Notes: generated by a model not told the origin, from the sequence alone. Positions 20,719 through 31,087 are shown, numbered from the stretch's first letter. The stretch: 64,000 nt of DNA from Gemmatimonadales bacterium (GCA_019038745.1 JAHOYV010000070.1:104785-168784), one strand, 5' to 3'. Program-made: numbers and translations.

Positions 20719-20781
20719 AACCCTCTCCTTAGTAATTATGGGACGGAGCCCGGGAGGAATCAGTCGCCAAGGCGGCCACTG

Positions 20782-21927
20782 TTAATCTTTCAATTCGGTA
20801 CGGCCGATAACCATGCGCTGGATCTCGCTGGTGCCTTCACCTATGGTGCAGAGTTTGGCGTCGCGGTACATGCGTTCGACCGGATATTCACGGGTAAAGC
20901 CGTATCCACCCAGGATCTGGATGGCTTTGTCGGTGACGAACATCGCCGTCTCACTGGCGTGCAGTTTGGCCATGGCTGCCATCTGTCCGAAGTCCTCACC
21001 GGCATCCTTCAAGCGGCAGGCTTCGTACGTCAACAGACGCGAGGCCTCGATCTGGGTCGCCATATCCGCCAACATGAATTCAATGGCCTGGAATTTTGAT
21101 ATGGGACGACCGAACTGTTCTCGCTCCTTGGAATAGTCTCGCGCCACTCCGTACGCCCCAACGGCGAGACCCAGGGCAACGGCCGCAATCGAGATGCGAC
21201 CGCCATCCAGGGTCATCATGAAATACTTGAAACCCTCACCTTCCTTGCCCAGAAGGTAGTCGCTTGGAATACGGACATCTTCGAGCGTCAAAGGCGCAGT
21301 ATCACTGGCCCGCATACCCAATTTGTCTTCCTTCTTTTCTACCGTGAAGCCCGGCGTGTCGGTAGGTACAATAAAGGCGCTGATGCCATGGCTCCCTTTG
21401 GCCTCCGGGTCCGTCTTGGCGGTGATGATCAGGGCCCCGGCGTAATGGCTGTTTGTGATCCACATTTTGCTGCCGTTAAGGATCCAGTGGTCGCCATCCC
21501 TGACTGCGGTGGTTCTCGTACCGCCAGCATCGCTACCCGCCTCAGATTCTGTTAAACCGAACGAAAGCAAAGATTCGCCGGATGCTGCCGGGGGCAGGAA
21601 CTTCTGCTTCTGTTCCTGTGTACCCAGTTCGGCGATGGGCCAGCAGCCCAAGCTGTTGTGCGCAGCCAAGGTCAGACCGTGACTACCGCAAACACGGGAA
21701 ACTTCCTCAATCACCAGCGCGTAACTTGTAATGTCTGAACCCACTCCCCCGAACTCCTCGGGTACGGCCAAACCCAGGAAACCGAGTCCACCCATTTCCT
21801 TGACCGTAGCCTCGGGAAATTCAGCCGTTTCATCGATTTTGGCGGCAATCGGTGCGAGTTTGGCGTTGGCGAAATCACGAGCCATCTGGCGGATCATTTT
21901 CTGATTTTCATTGAGCTGCATGTCCAC
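20782..21927 (-). CDS. Acyl-CoA dehydrogenase
   Basis: GLTESEAGSDAGGTRT, QILGGYGFTREYPVERMYRDAKLCTIGEGTSEIQRMVIGR. Confidence 0.95.
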   Translation of the reverse strand: MDMQLNENQKMIRQMARDFANAKLAPIAAKIDETAEFPEATVKEMGGLGFLGLAVPEEFGGVGSDITSYALVIEEVSRVCGSHGLTLAAHNSLGCWPIAELGTQEQKQKFLPPAASGESLLSFGLTESEAGSDAGGTRTTAVRDGDHWILNGSKMWITNSHYAGALIITAKTDPEAKGSHGISAFIVPTDTPGFTVEKKEDKLGMRASDTAPLTLEDVRIPSDYLLGKEGEGFKYFMMTLDGGRISIAAVALGLAVGAYGVARDYSKEREQFGRPISKFQAIEFMLADMATQIEASRLLTYEACRLKDAGEDFGQMAAMAKLHASETAMFVTDKAIQILGGYGFTREYPVERMYRDAKLCTIGEGTSEIQRMVIGRTELKD

Positions 21928-21987
21928 TCCCAGGATAGGTGCAGAAAGAGAAGAGGCCCGGATGACCGGGCGAAATTTTCGTATCCA

Positions 21988-22016
21988 TTTATGCCAGAAA
22001 CACGATGCTGTGTCCA
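21988..22016 (-). promoter_or_regulatory. Candidate sigma70-like promoter for the beta-oxidation cluster: TGGACA-17 nt-CATAAA
   Basis: Minus strand TGGACA (22011-22016), CATAAA (21988-21993); assigned by eye. Confidence 0.35.
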
Positions 22017-22090
22017 GTCTAAATTTTTTGTGAAATCCTTGTTTTTACAGGGTTATCGGGAAATTTCCGCCTTTATGGGCCCTAACACGA

Positions 22091-22135
22091 CAAAAAATAA
22101 ACAGGAGGGGCGGAGACTCCATTCCCCACCCCTCC
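22091..22135 (-). terminator. Candidate intrinsic terminator downstream of the LTD-protein gene
   Basis: Minus strand GGAGGGG...GGAGTCTCC...CCCCTCC followed by TGTTTATTTTTTG; preceded by another hairpin GGAGAC-TTGAGG-GTCTCC (22139-22156). Confidence 0.65.
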
Positions 22136-22194
22136 AGCGGAGACCCTCAAGTCTCCTGTCGCGGCCGACGCCAACCGCAAATCACGCGTTCAAA

Positions 22195-22857
22195 TTACCG
22201 GAAACTTGCCTTCAGACCACCAAAGTACAATTTGCTGGCGCCTACTTCCGGTATGCAAAAATTCAGAACTCCCGGGGTGGGTGCACATCCAGATCCACCT
22301 GGCGACAGGGTTCCTGTGTAGGGATTCAGCGCATCGAAGAGAGCCCACCCTCCACTTTCGCTAGACCAACCACTGGAGCGGTCATCATCGGCCTCGTGAT
22401 CGGCATAGGTTACACTTTGAACCACCTCTAATGACATCAGGTTTCCATCTACATAGTGGTTTTTCAGCAGATCAACCGTGTCTCCACCGTTGTTCAGGCT
22501 GAAACCGGTTGCGCCCACCCCGTTTTCGACTTGCCAGGCTACGGCCTCTGATCCGTGGAATAGCCTGACCTGGCCTGGATTAAGAATCCCATTCAAGTGC
22601 AAGTGGGGGGAATCGCCCAGGCCGTCCCGTAGCCAATACTCGGCTAGATCCACCGCCACCGAGCCGTTGTTCAGGATCTCGATCCATTCATCACCCATAA
22701 AATCGACTGTCCCATCACCATCCCAGTCGGTGGCCGGATCGGCCAGGAGTTCATTGACGATGATGTCGGCAAAGCCAGGCGATCCGAAAGCCAGGATTGC
22801 TCCAATCAGGAAGGCGCTAACCTTGGCAGGTGATGGATGCCATTTCAAATTTTTCAT
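22195..22857 (-). CDS. Secreted lamin-tail-domain (LTD) protein
   Basis: Signal peptide; DIIVNELLADPATDWDGDGTVDFMGDEWIEILNNGSVAVDLAEYWLRD is typical of LTD domains. Confidence 0.85.
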   Translation of the reverse strand: MKNLKWHPSPAKVSAFLIGAILAFGSPGFADIIVNELLADPATDWDGDGTVDFMGDEWIEILNNGSVAVDLAEYWLRDGLGDSPHLHLNGILNPGQVRLFHGSEAVAWQVENGVGATGFSLNNGGDTVDLLKNHYVDGNLMSLEVVQSVTYADHEADDDRSSGWSSESGGWALFDALNPYTGTLSPGGSGCAPTPGVLNFCIPEVGASKLYFGGLKASFR

Positions 22858-22932
22858 GCTAGACTCGATTCAGGGAGGAAAGAAATAGAATCGCGGGAGG
22901 GGTTCAACCAGGCAGCCAGAAACGGACCTGAT

Positions 22933-23877
22933 ATGAGCTTTCGCATCGGAATGATCGGTGCCGGAACCCACGGCACACGGTATTTGCGCCATGCCTTGAA
23001 GGATGTACCTGGAATGGGAGTGGCGGCTCTTTGCCGGCGTGACCGGTCAGCCGGGGAAGAACTCGCCCGTGAAATGGAGTGTCGTTACCATGCGGAGCCC
23101 ATGGCCCTGATAGAGGATACCGCGGTTGACGGTGTGGTGGTATGCACGCCTCCTTCTACCCACTTTGGGTTGGCTTCGGCAGTCCTGGCGGAGGGCAAAC
23201 CGTTACTGTTGGAAAAACCCATGACCGCGACCCTCGACCAAGCCGAGCGTTTGGTTGAGTTGGAGGGGGCAACCACCGGGCCGCCCATAATGCTCGCCCA
23301 GACCCTGCGTTGGAACCCTGTGATTCGAAAAGTTCATGAATTATGGCCCCGTCTTGGACCGGTCCACATGGTGCGCATGGCACAACGTCTCGCTCCGACT
23401 TTGTTGTCATGGCAACGGAATTTGGAAGAGACCGTTGGCGGATCGGTGCTCCTTACGGGAGTACACTTGTTTGACACCGTGCGCTTCCTGACCGGACAGG
23501 AATTCGGCCAGGTGGAAAGTAGCCAGACGAGCGTCCTGAACCCGGTGGTTGAGGATTTATTCCTGGCGCGAGCAGTGCTTTCGGACGGATGTTGGGCCAG
23601 CCTGGAAGTAAGCAAATATACCAATAGCAGGGCCTGCTGGCTGGAAGTTGTCGGGCAAGATGCCCAACTTTGGGCAGATTACCAAAACGGCGGAATCATT
23701 CTGCGGCATGGCGCCGAAGAAGAACGTTTCGAGGTGTCGGCCGCCGTACCCACCTTGCCGCTTGTGCTGAGTGATTGGCTCCGGACGATCAGGGATGATA
23801 CTGCCCCGCCGGTCGGTACGGCCGACGGCCTCGCCACCCTACGCGTCGTGGATGCCTGTTATGGCAGAAGTTTGTGA
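22933..23877 (+). CDS. Gfo/Idh/MocA family oxidoreductase
   Basis: IGMIGAGTHGTRYLRHAL; DGVVVCTPPSTHFGLASAVLAEGKPLLLEKPMTATLDQAERLVEL. Confidence 0.92.
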   Translation: MSFRIGMIGAGTHGTRYLRHALKDVPGMGVAALCRRDRSAGEELAREMECRYHAEPMALIEDTAVDGVVVCTPPSTHFGLASAVLAEGKPLLLEKPMTATLDQAERLVELEGATTGPPIMLAQTLRWNPVIRKVHELWPRLGPVHMVRMAQRLAPTLLSWQRNLEETVGGSVLLTGVHLFDTVRFLTGQEFGQVESSQTSVLNPVVEDLFLARAVLSDGCWASLEVSKYTNSRACWLEVVGQDAQLWADYQNGGIILRHGAEEERFEVSAAVPTLPLVLSDWLRTIRDDTAPPVGTADGLATLRVVDACYGRSL

Positions 23878-23951
23878 TTTACATGGGTTTTTCGACACAA
23901 CCCAATAATTCAGGATTGAAAACTTATCATGGTATCGACTGAGCACCTCGC

Positions 23952-24482
23952 GTGAAACGAGCCGGACTTATTGCCGGGTTCATTACAGGGTTGGCTTTGC
24001 TGCTTTCAAACGATGCAGTAGCCGAACCCGCCTCAATTCTGGTTCCCTTCCAAATCCAGGACCAGCATGATGCCCTGCACACTGATCGGCGCTTCGCCGG
24101 TGCTGCCCTGTTGGCGGTGTGGGGCGATCGTAAAGGCAGCGAATTCATGAAGCCTTGGAGTCTCCTTTTGACTAATTCGCTGCAATCGGAAATCCAAGGC
24201 TATCGTGTTCGTCGCTTGAACGTGGGACATGTGGAGGGAGCCCCTTTTTTCGTCAAGGGCAGGATCAAGAATGAGTTTCGGCAAGACTGGCCAGAACCCA
24301 TACTATTGGACTGGAGCGGACTCTTTGACCGAACCTACGACTGTGCGGACGACAGCTGCACAATACTGTTGTTCGACCGCCGAGGCGAACTTATCAGGCG
24401 CTGGACGGTTACGGACCTGGAACCAGGTAGCTTGGATCGTATTCTCGAGGCGTCCCGACAAGCTGCCAGAGCAGACAAATGA
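23952..24482 (+). CDS. Hypothetical exported protein, possibly thioredoxin-like fold without CXXC (GTG start)
   Basis: Signal peptide-like MKRAGLIAGFITGLALLLSNDAVA; CTILLFDRRGELIRRWT resembles the C-terminal half of redoxin-like proteins. Confidence 0.5.
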   Translation: MKRAGLIAGFITGLALLLSNDAVAEPASILVPFQIQDQHDALHTDRRFAGAALLAVWGDRKGSEFMKPWSLLLTNSLQSEIQGYRVRRLNVGHVEGAPFFVKGRIKNEFRQDWPEPILLDWSGLFDRTYDCADDSCTILLFDRRGELIRRWTVTDLEPGSLDRILEASRQAARADK

Positions 24483-24506
24483 GGGGAAAACTTTCCCTAT
24501 TCGTAT

Positions 24507-26279
24507 TTAACGCGCCAAGATCCTCTCAATCCCACCCTTGGCAATTGGATGGTAAGACTCGGCACTTCCTGCAAAGATTTCCCGTGCCATCGGGCGCGTG
24601 GCTTCGTTTTCATACAAGGTGGTGTAAAGGGGCTTGAGGTACTTCATCCGCCCTACTTCAGCCAGGAACGAGCGGATGCGATCGTAGACAGGCTCGTACC
24701 CACTGCTCGCAGCGATAATGAGCCAATTGCTAAGGATTTCGCAATTGCCCTGCTCTGTCAGGTGAAAATTCTTGTCGAGCCAAGCACAATCGGCCTCGGG
24801 TAAGACACGGGGCATGGCTTGCAGAAAAATCTGCCAATGTTCGGGACTCCAGCCCCGAGCTTCATCGAGATCCGGACGGGCCCCGTCGCTCCAACCCCTA
24901 CCCAATCCTTGAAGCTTCTCCAAACGCTCTGATGAAAATTTCGGTGCATTCTCAGGCAAATCCGGCTTGTGAATCCAATCATGGGCACCTATCTGTGCAC
25001 CCGCGCCCGGCAGTTCCGCCTCTAAAAATTCCTCGAATTCCGCAGTGGTAATGGAAGTGAAGGCAAAGTGTTCAATATACTTTTTAACGAAAGCGTCGAA
25101 CTTCTCCAGGCCAACCACTTCCTCCAACAAAGCCACAAAGAGAAAACCCTTCTCATAAGGCACAAGGGAATAAAACTCATCCGGATCCTTGCCCTTCCCA
25201 TCCGTCTTCAGTTTCGTGAACGGCGAACCCTCTCCAAAACTTTTCATCGCCGCCATCAACCCATTTCGTCCGATCGCAGCCGAAAGAGCCTTCGCCTCCG
25301 AACCGTCCGACTTCTCCAGGATGCGCCGCTCCGCCCAGACCGTGAATCCCTCGTTGAGCCAGAAGTCATCGATAGTGGCGTTTGTCACCAGATTACCGGT
25401 CCAGCTGTGGGCCAGTTCATGTGCCAGCACATTGACCAGGGAGCGATCACCGGCCAGCAGGGTGGGCGTAAGGAAGGTCAATCGCGGGTTTTCCATTCCG
25501 CCGTAAGGGAACGAAGGCGGCATGACCAGGAAGTCGAAACGATCCCACAGATAAGGTCCGAATATCTCCTCGGCCGCCAGCAGCATTTTATCAACGTCGG
25601 CGAACTCCCAGGCCGATTTTTCCAGCATCTCGGGCTCGGTATACACCCGTGAGCGTGGACCGAGATCCTGGGAGACAAGATTCCCGACGGCGAAAGCAAA
25701 AAGATAGGACGGAATGGACTGGGGCATCTCGAAGGAGAAAACACGGTAACCCGACTCGGCCGCGGACGCTGCCTCCCCGGGTGCGGCAGCCATAACCACG
25801 GTCAATTCTTCAGGCACGGTAACCCGTGCGGTGAAAGTAAACCTGGCCAGGGGTGAATCCTGACAGGGAATCACACTGCGCGCGTGGATGGCCTGGCACT
25901 GGCTGAAAAGGTAGGGATGTTTTCCGCCGGCGGTTTGGTTCGGTTCGAGCCATTGCAGGGCGGATGCGGTCGGGCTGGTGGAGAACTCGACGCTGAATGA
26001 TTCAGTACCCGCCGGAAGTTGAACCCGCAACCGTGAACCCAACACGGTATCCGGAGCAGCCACTTCAAATTCCAGCTCGCCACCTTCCCCATCAAAGGCC
26101 CGCTTGATCGTCAAGTCGCGTGTATCCAGATCCAATGGACCTGATGCACCGGCAGACAGGCTATACACGGCCCGGCCCGAGATGGCGCTTTTGTTGAAAT
26201 CCACCTTCAGATCCAGATCCATACCCTGGATACGGCCCTGCGAAAAATCGGTATAGGAATGCGGGTCGGGACGGCTCAC
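24507..26279 (-). CDS. M1 family aminopeptidase / leukotriene-A4-hydrolase-like (GTG start)
   Basis: PYGGMENPRLTFLTPTLL, VLAHELAHSWTGNLVTNATIDDFWLNEGFTVWAERRI; LTA4H-type C-terminal domain. Confidence 0.93.
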   Translation of the reverse strand: MSRPDPHSYTDFSQGRIQGMDLDLKVDFNKSAISGRAVYSLSAGASGPLDLDTRDLTIKRAFDGEGGELEFEVAAPDTVLGSRLRVQLPAGTESFSVEFSTSPTASALQWLEPNQTAGGKHPYLFSQCQAIHARSVIPCQDSPLARFTFTARVTVPEELTVVMAAAPGEAASAAESGYRVFSFEMPQSIPSYLFAFAVGNLVSQDLGPRSRVYTEPEMLEKSAWEFADVDKMLLAAEEIFGPYLWDRFDFLVMPPSFPYGGMENPRLTFLTPTLLAGDRSLVNVLAHELAHSWTGNLVTNATIDDFWLNEGFTVWAERRILEKSDGSEAKALSAAIGRNGLMAAMKSFGEGSPFTKLKTDGKGKDPDEFYSLVPYEKGFLFVALLEEVVGLEKFDAFVKKYIEHFAFTSITTAEFEEFLEAELPGAGAQIGAHDWIHKPDLPENAPKFSSERLEKLQGLGRGWSDGARPDLDEARGWSPEHWQIFLQAMPRVLPEADCAWLDKNFHLTEQGNCEILSNWLIIAASSGYEPVYDRIRSFLAEVGRMKYLKPLYTTLYENEATRPMAREIFAGSAESYHPIAKGGIERILAR

Positions 26280-26418
26280 TGGGTTACCTCCACAACGGAA
26301 TGATGACCGCCGCCGCGCAGCGACAGGTCGAGTGGCTAACATGCATCATATTGTCGCGAAGAATCAGCAGGTTCGCAAGCAGTTCCCGGTACCTAGGCGG
26401 TTCTGTCTTCCGGGATGG

Positions 26419-28083
26419 TCAAGCCAGCCCCGCTTCAGCTTGAGATTTATCCCTGGGGAAACCTGGACATTCAGGGCTATCCGGGTTCTCCCGGATGATC
26501 CCCACAAAGTCCTCCAAGTTGGCTAAAAAAATCTCAACCAGACCAGGTTCGAAATGCCCCCCACTTTCAGCACGAACCATTTCCACCACCCGATCCAGTT
26601 CCCAGGCCTGGCGATAAATCCTGTGGTTGGCTACGGCGTCGAAAACATCGACCAGTGCGGTGATACGACTGAAATAATCGATGTCCGAACCCACCAGTCC
26701 CTGGGGATAGCCCGACCCGTCCCACTTTTCGTGATGCTGCAACGCCACTTTGGCCGCCGAGCGCATGATCCGCCGCTCGGACTTGCCCAGGATCTCATGA
26801 CCAATCACCGAGTGGGTCTGCATATGCCTGTATTCCTCGGCAGTCAGCCGACCGGGTTTGTTGAGAATCTTGTCCGAGATGCCGACCTTGCCCACGTCGT
26901 GCATCGGGGCGGCCAGGCGCAGGATTGCAGCCTCCTCATCGTCCAGGCCCGTGAGCTTGCCCAGTAGGTGGGCCATCTTGCCCACGCGCAGTACGTGGTT
27001 GGCGGTTTCCTTGCTCCGGGTCTCGACTACTTCACCCAGGGTGTGAATGATTTCCTTTTGAGTCTCGATAATCTCCCGGCTGAGATTCACGTTGTGGTAG
27101 GCCATCGCGACATTGCCCATGTAGATCCGGATCAGGTCACGGTCCAGATGTTCCAACCCGGTGCCGCCCTTGAGGAGGAAAAGCACCCCTTCCCCATTCT
27201 CGCCGCGGATACAGGAAACGAAGCTGTTGTTGAAAAACAACTCAGAACCCTGACGCTTGGCCTTCTCCACCATCGCCTCGGCCGACTCGGGCACAACCTC
27301 CGCCACTGTCAGGCCCCGACAATCCCCGAATTCTCCCCGGCTGGCTATGATCACGTATACACCCTCCGAATCACGCCGCGCGGCCAATCCCGAGGCACCT
27401 CCGAGGACCACGGGACCACTGCCCTTCGAAAGAGATACCGGAGAAAGTCTTCCGCCCGGCTCTGCAAGGGAAACCAACTCGTCCAGAACCGATGCGATGA
27501 ACTTGGCTCGAGTATGGCACTCGAACAATCCCCCGCTGGCATGGAGAATCCTCTGCAGATCTCGTCGACCGCGATCAATCGTTTGGAGATCCCGCCAGGA
27601 ACGCAGGGCGCTGGTAACGGTGGTGAACAGCTTCTGGGAGGTAAGCTCAACCTTGGCCTTATAGTCATTGATATCGTACTGGGCCACCACTTCCATCTCC
27701 GGGGCCTGTCCCGGTTGCCCGGTGCGCAGGATGATCCGAATCTTCTGGTTCCCCAACTCGTCGCGAATATACCGAACCAGGCGCAGCCCCGAATCCTCGC
27801 GTTCCATCACCACATCCAGAAGAACCAGGGCGATTTCAGGATCCCGACTTACCAACTGGCGGGCGGCGGCTCCGGAGTAGGCGCTGATCAACTCCACCGG
27901 ACGACCCCCAAAAGAAAAACTCCGGAGAACCAGCCGGGTCAAGGAATGCACTTCTTCCTCGTCATCAACGATCAGGATCTTCCAGGGCGGCAACGTTTCA
28001 ATGCCGTCCGTTGGCGCCTCTTCAGCAAATTCCATGAATTCGCCATCCGGATCCGGAGACACAAGATGTTCAGGCATGCCCAA
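26419..28083 (-). CDS. Response regulator: REC - DUF3369 - HD-GYP (predicted c-di-GMP phosphodiesterase)
   Basis: ILIVDDEEEVHSLTRLVL; YDINDYKAKVELTSQKLFTTVTSALRSWRDL (DUF3369 hallmark); HDVGKVGISDKILNKPGRLTAEEYRHMQTHSVIGHEIL; LQHHEKWDGSGYPQGLVG. Confidence 0.95.
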   Translation of the reverse strand: MGMPEHLVSPDPDGEFMEFAEEAPTDGIETLPPWKILIVDDEEEVHSLTRLVLRSFSFGGRPVELISAYSGAAARQLVSRDPEIALVLLDVVMEREDSGLRLVRYIRDELGNQKIRIILRTGQPGQAPEMEVVAQYDINDYKAKVELTSQKLFTTVTSALRSWRDLQTIDRGRRDLQRILHASGGLFECHTRAKFIASVLDELVSLAEPGGRLSPVSLSKGSGPVVLGGASGLAARRDSEGVYVIIASRGEFGDCRGLTVAEVVPESAEAMVEKAKRQGSELFFNNSFVSCIRGENGEGVLFLLKGGTGLEHLDRDLIRIYMGNVAMAYHNVNLSREIIETQKEIIHTLGEVVETRSKETANHVLRVGKMAHLLGKLTGLDDEEAAILRLAAPMHDVGKVGISDKILNKPGRLTAEEYRHMQTHSVIGHEILGKSERRIMRSAAKVALQHHEKWDGSGYPQGLVGSDIDYFSRITALVDVFDAVANHRIYRQAWELDRVVEMVRAESGGHFEPGLVEIFLANLEDFVGIIRENPDSPECPGFPRDKSQAEAGLA

Positions 28084-30475
28084 CCTCCGCCAGCAAGGGA
28101 ATGGTGATGACGAAACGGGTGCCTCGACCCGGTCGACTGGTGCAGGAAATATTTCCAGCCAGCACTTGGGTCACGTTGTTATAGACGATATGCATGCCCA
28201 AACCGGTTCCACCCCGGCCTCGCTTGGTCGTATAGAAAGGCTCGTATAAGCGGGCAAGCTGGGCACGCGTCATCCCGTTGCCGTTGTCGGCGTACTCCAG
28301 AATGATGTTGCCGCCCTCAGGCCGGGCCTTCAATAAAATCTCGCCCACGAGCATTCCGTCGAAGGCATGGTCGAGGGAGTTCATTATCAGGTTGGAAATG
28401 ATCTGGTACAGCGCGCTGGGGTCACAGTTCATCTTCAAACCCGGCTGGCATTCCTTCCGAATTTGGAAACCCGTATTGCGCAGGCGGGGACTCAAACTCA
28501 TGATTACGTCATCCAGATATTCGTCCAGTTCGAAAGCGCGAACCTGCCCGGACGACTGATCGGTTGCCACTTGTTTGAAGTTCTGCAACAAATCAGCGGC
28601 GCGATTCAAATTGGATTGAACCAACTCGATGGTCTGTGAAGACGACTCCAAAAACTCCTCAAATGCGGAACGGGTCAACTGCTTCTCCCGGTAGGAGGTC
28701 AGACACCGGTGTGTCTCGAGGGACAAGTGGGAAACCGCGGTCACCCCTATCCCTACCGGGGTGTTGATCTCGTGGGACAGACCGGCCACCAGCGTACCCA
28801 GGGCGGCCATTTTCTCTGATTCCATCAATTGATTCTGGGCCTCGCGAATCAGCTCAAGATTTCGACGGTCTTCGGTCACGTCCCTACCCAGGCCCTCGAC
28901 CGATTCCACCTTGCCGTCCTGACCGAAAACAGGAACTTCCAGGATCTCCAGCACCCTGATCGAGCCGTCCTGGTGAAATACTTCCAGATCATAGGGGGGC
29001 TGCTTGAACCCCAGCCGGCTCTTGTCGGCAAAAATCCTGGCTTTGGAATTCTGCGGAAGCCGCTGCCAAACTCGGAATCGTGAAACGAACGTATCCTGAT
29101 CCCCGTAGCCCAGGACTTCCGAAAACGATGGGCTGACATAACTGAAATTTCCGTCCGTATCCTGGGAGTAAAAAATGTGACCGCCGCCCAGATTTTCAAT
29201 GATCCGCCGGTAACGGGCCTCGCTGTCAAGCAAGGCTGAATTGGCAACCCTCAGCTCCCTGGTGCCCTCGGCGACCCGCCGTTCCAGATCCTCGTTCAAT
29301 TTTCGATACTGTTCCTCGCTATGGCGCAAGGCTTCCTCGGCCCGCTTCCGGTAGGTTATATCACGCAGTGACTCGATCGCCCCGACGACCTTGCCCTCGC
29401 TGTTGTAAAGAGGAGAGGCGGTCACCCACAAATAGGCCCCGCGACCTTCGTTCAGGAAAGGGATGAATGATTCGGCGTAAAGGGTGTCCCCATTGACCTC
29501 CACGAAGTTGTACATCTGACGGTATTCGCCCAGATCCGCATCCTGGAAATGATCGATCAGCACCGGCACCCTTTCCCCGCAGAAGGGAACCGCATAGGCA
29601 TGATCCCCCTGGCCGATCATCTCCGCCTTGGGCACACCCGTCAGCTCCTCCAGGGCCCGGTTCCAGGCCACGACTTCACGCTGCTCATCTATGACGAAGG
29701 TTGGATCGGGCAGGAATTCGATGATGTCCATCAGCTTGCGGTTTCCCTCCCGCAGGTGTCGCTCAATTTCGGCACGTCCAGTGGTCGAGACTTCCACTTC
29801 ACTACTGATGTCGGTGAAGACCGCCCGCATCCCCACAACGGTCCTGCCGTCGGGCCCAAGGATTGCCCGCCCCCTGACCCGGACAGGAATATCCGGGCCG
29901 GAATCGGGACGCAGGTTCATCCTCAACTCGTCCGGCTGTTCCCCCGACAGGACTTCCTTGGTGAAGGAAGCGAAAGCAACCGTGGAATCGGGAGCTACCA
30001 GTGGATGTGCGGAGTAGTAACTGGAGCGATGGCCGGCAGTGGTCTCCTTGCCGACGACCCGCCATCGCTCACAAAGGTTTCCATCCAGGTAGACAATACT
30101 ACCCTGGGCATCGGTTTCCAGAGCAAGCTGGGGAGCAAGATCCATGAACGCCGACAACCGGTCCGAGGAAACCGTCGCCCTTGCCATTACTCCGTCCAGG
30201 TCCAAGAGCAAGCGTACTCGGCCCACCATGTTTCGAGCCCTCGCTCGAAGAAGAGCCATTCCGGCAACAAATACCAGAGCCAGGGAAGTGGGAATCAGGA
30301 AGGAAAAAGAACGCTGGGGGAAGCCGGTTACATAAGCCAAAAACAATCCCAACGGGACCAGCAAAATGAAGAGAGTAAAACCAGTTCCAGCCACGGCGAG
30401 AGGCTCCTGGTTTATGCTTCCATGCTGTAGGACCCGGAATCCTTCCTGGGCCGAAGGGGTGCGAAACCCTAGCAC
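28070..30475 (-). CDS. Membrane-associated multi-PAS sensor histidine kinase
   Basis: Two N-terminal TM segments, PAS/PAC repeats, GLSHEINTPVGIGVTAVSHL, DNGNGMTRAQLARLYEPFYTTKRGRGGTGLGMHIVYNNV; overlaps the downstream regulator gene by 14 nt. Confidence 0.94.
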   Translation of the reverse strand: MLGFRTPSAQEGFRVLQHGSINQEPLAVAGTGFTLFILLVPLGLFLAYVTGFPQRSFSFLIPTSLALVFVAGMALLRARARNMVGRVRLLLDLDGVMARATVSSDRLSAFMDLAPQLALETDAQGSIVYLDGNLCERWRVVGKETTAGHRSSYYSAHPLVAPDSTVAFASFTKEVLSGEQPDELRMNLRPDSGPDIPVRVRGRAILGPDGRTVVGMRAVFTDISSEVEVSTTGRAEIERHLREGNRKLMDIIEFLPDPTFVIDEQREVVAWNRALEELTGVPKAEMIGQGDHAYAVPFCGERVPVLIDHFQDADLGEYRQMYNFVEVNGDTLYAESFIPFLNEGRGAYLWVTASPLYNSEGKVVGAIESLRDITYRKRAEEALRHSEEQYRKLNEDLERRVAEGTRELRVANSALLDSEARYRRIIENLGGGHIFYSQDTDGNFSYVSPSFSEVLGYGDQDTFVSRFRVWQRLPQNSKARIFADKSRLGFKQPPYDLEVFHQDGSIRVLEILEVPVFGQDGKVESVEGLGRDVTEDRRNLELIREAQNQLMESEKMAALGTLVAGLSHEINTPVGIGVTAVSHLSLETHRCLTSYREKQLTRSAFEEFLESSSQTIELVQSNLNRAADLLQNFKQVATDQSSGQVRAFELDEYLDDVIMSLSPRLRNTGFQIRKECQPGLKMNCDPSALYQIISNLIMNSLDHAFDGMLVGEILLKARPEGGNIILEYADNGNGMTRAQLARLYEPFYTTKRGRGGTGLGMHIVYNNVTQVLAGNISCTSRPGRGTRFVITIPLLAEVGHA

Positions 30476-30743
30476 ATGAGCCCTGTTTTTTCAATGACCT
30501 GTGTTTTATTGACTCAGTAGACTTAAGGGTTCCTTTAGTTTCATTGGATTTAAGTGAACTATTTTTATCGTATTTTTTAGTCTCTCCGGCCCCTCCTGCC
30601 TCCCTGGAGGGTTCGTAAATGTTATCCCGAAATTTCAGTCACCGGGTATGCCTCCGCCAAAGTACATGGTACACTACCTGCAACAAGGCGGCTGACCACT
30701 GTTCTGGGTCGGCCTATTTGAATATCTCAACAAGGGAGCACAA

Positions 30744-31055
30744 ATGCGCGACGGATGGATTGTCCTGCGGACCTTCGTCACCGACTTTGAGGCCCAGGAG
30801 GCTCGAAGTCGTCTGGAAGCCCTTGGCCTACAATCACTTGTTGAAGCGGATAACTGCGGAGGCATGCGTCCGCACTTGGATCTCACTACAGGCGTAAAAT
30901 TGCTGGTTCCCCAGGAAGAAGAGGCCCAGGCCCGTGAACTGATCATGGAATCGACAACTTCTCCCAGCGGTGACCCGTGGCTTTGCGGCGGCTGCGGAGA
31001 AAATATTGAACCCGGTTTCGATGCGTGTTGGAAATGCGGCCGGGATCGGGATTGA
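30744..31055 (+). CDS. DUF2007-like signal-transducing domain with C-terminal zinc ribbon
   Basis: WIVLRTFVTDFEAQEARSRLEALGLQSLVEADNCGG...VKLLVPQEEEAQARELI; CGGCGENIEPGFDACWKCG. Confidence 0.8.
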   Translation: MRDGWIVLRTFVTDFEAQEARSRLEALGLQSLVEADNCGGMRPHLDLTTGVKLLVPQEEEAQARELIMESTTSPSGDPWLCGGCGENIEPGFDACWKCGRDRD

Positions 31056-31087
31056 TAGCACCGGGGCACAAATATCCGGTCATTTGG

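Noticed and set aside
22837-22932. N-terminal extension of the Gfo/Idh/MocA ORF
   Set aside because: The conserved Rossmann start MSFRIGMIGAGTHG begins at 22933; upstream residues overlap the divergent LTD gene.
26968-28107. 379 aa plus-strand ORF antisense to the REC-DUF3369-HD-GYP gene
   Set aside because: Shadow ORF; the opposite strand encodes a clearly conserved protein.
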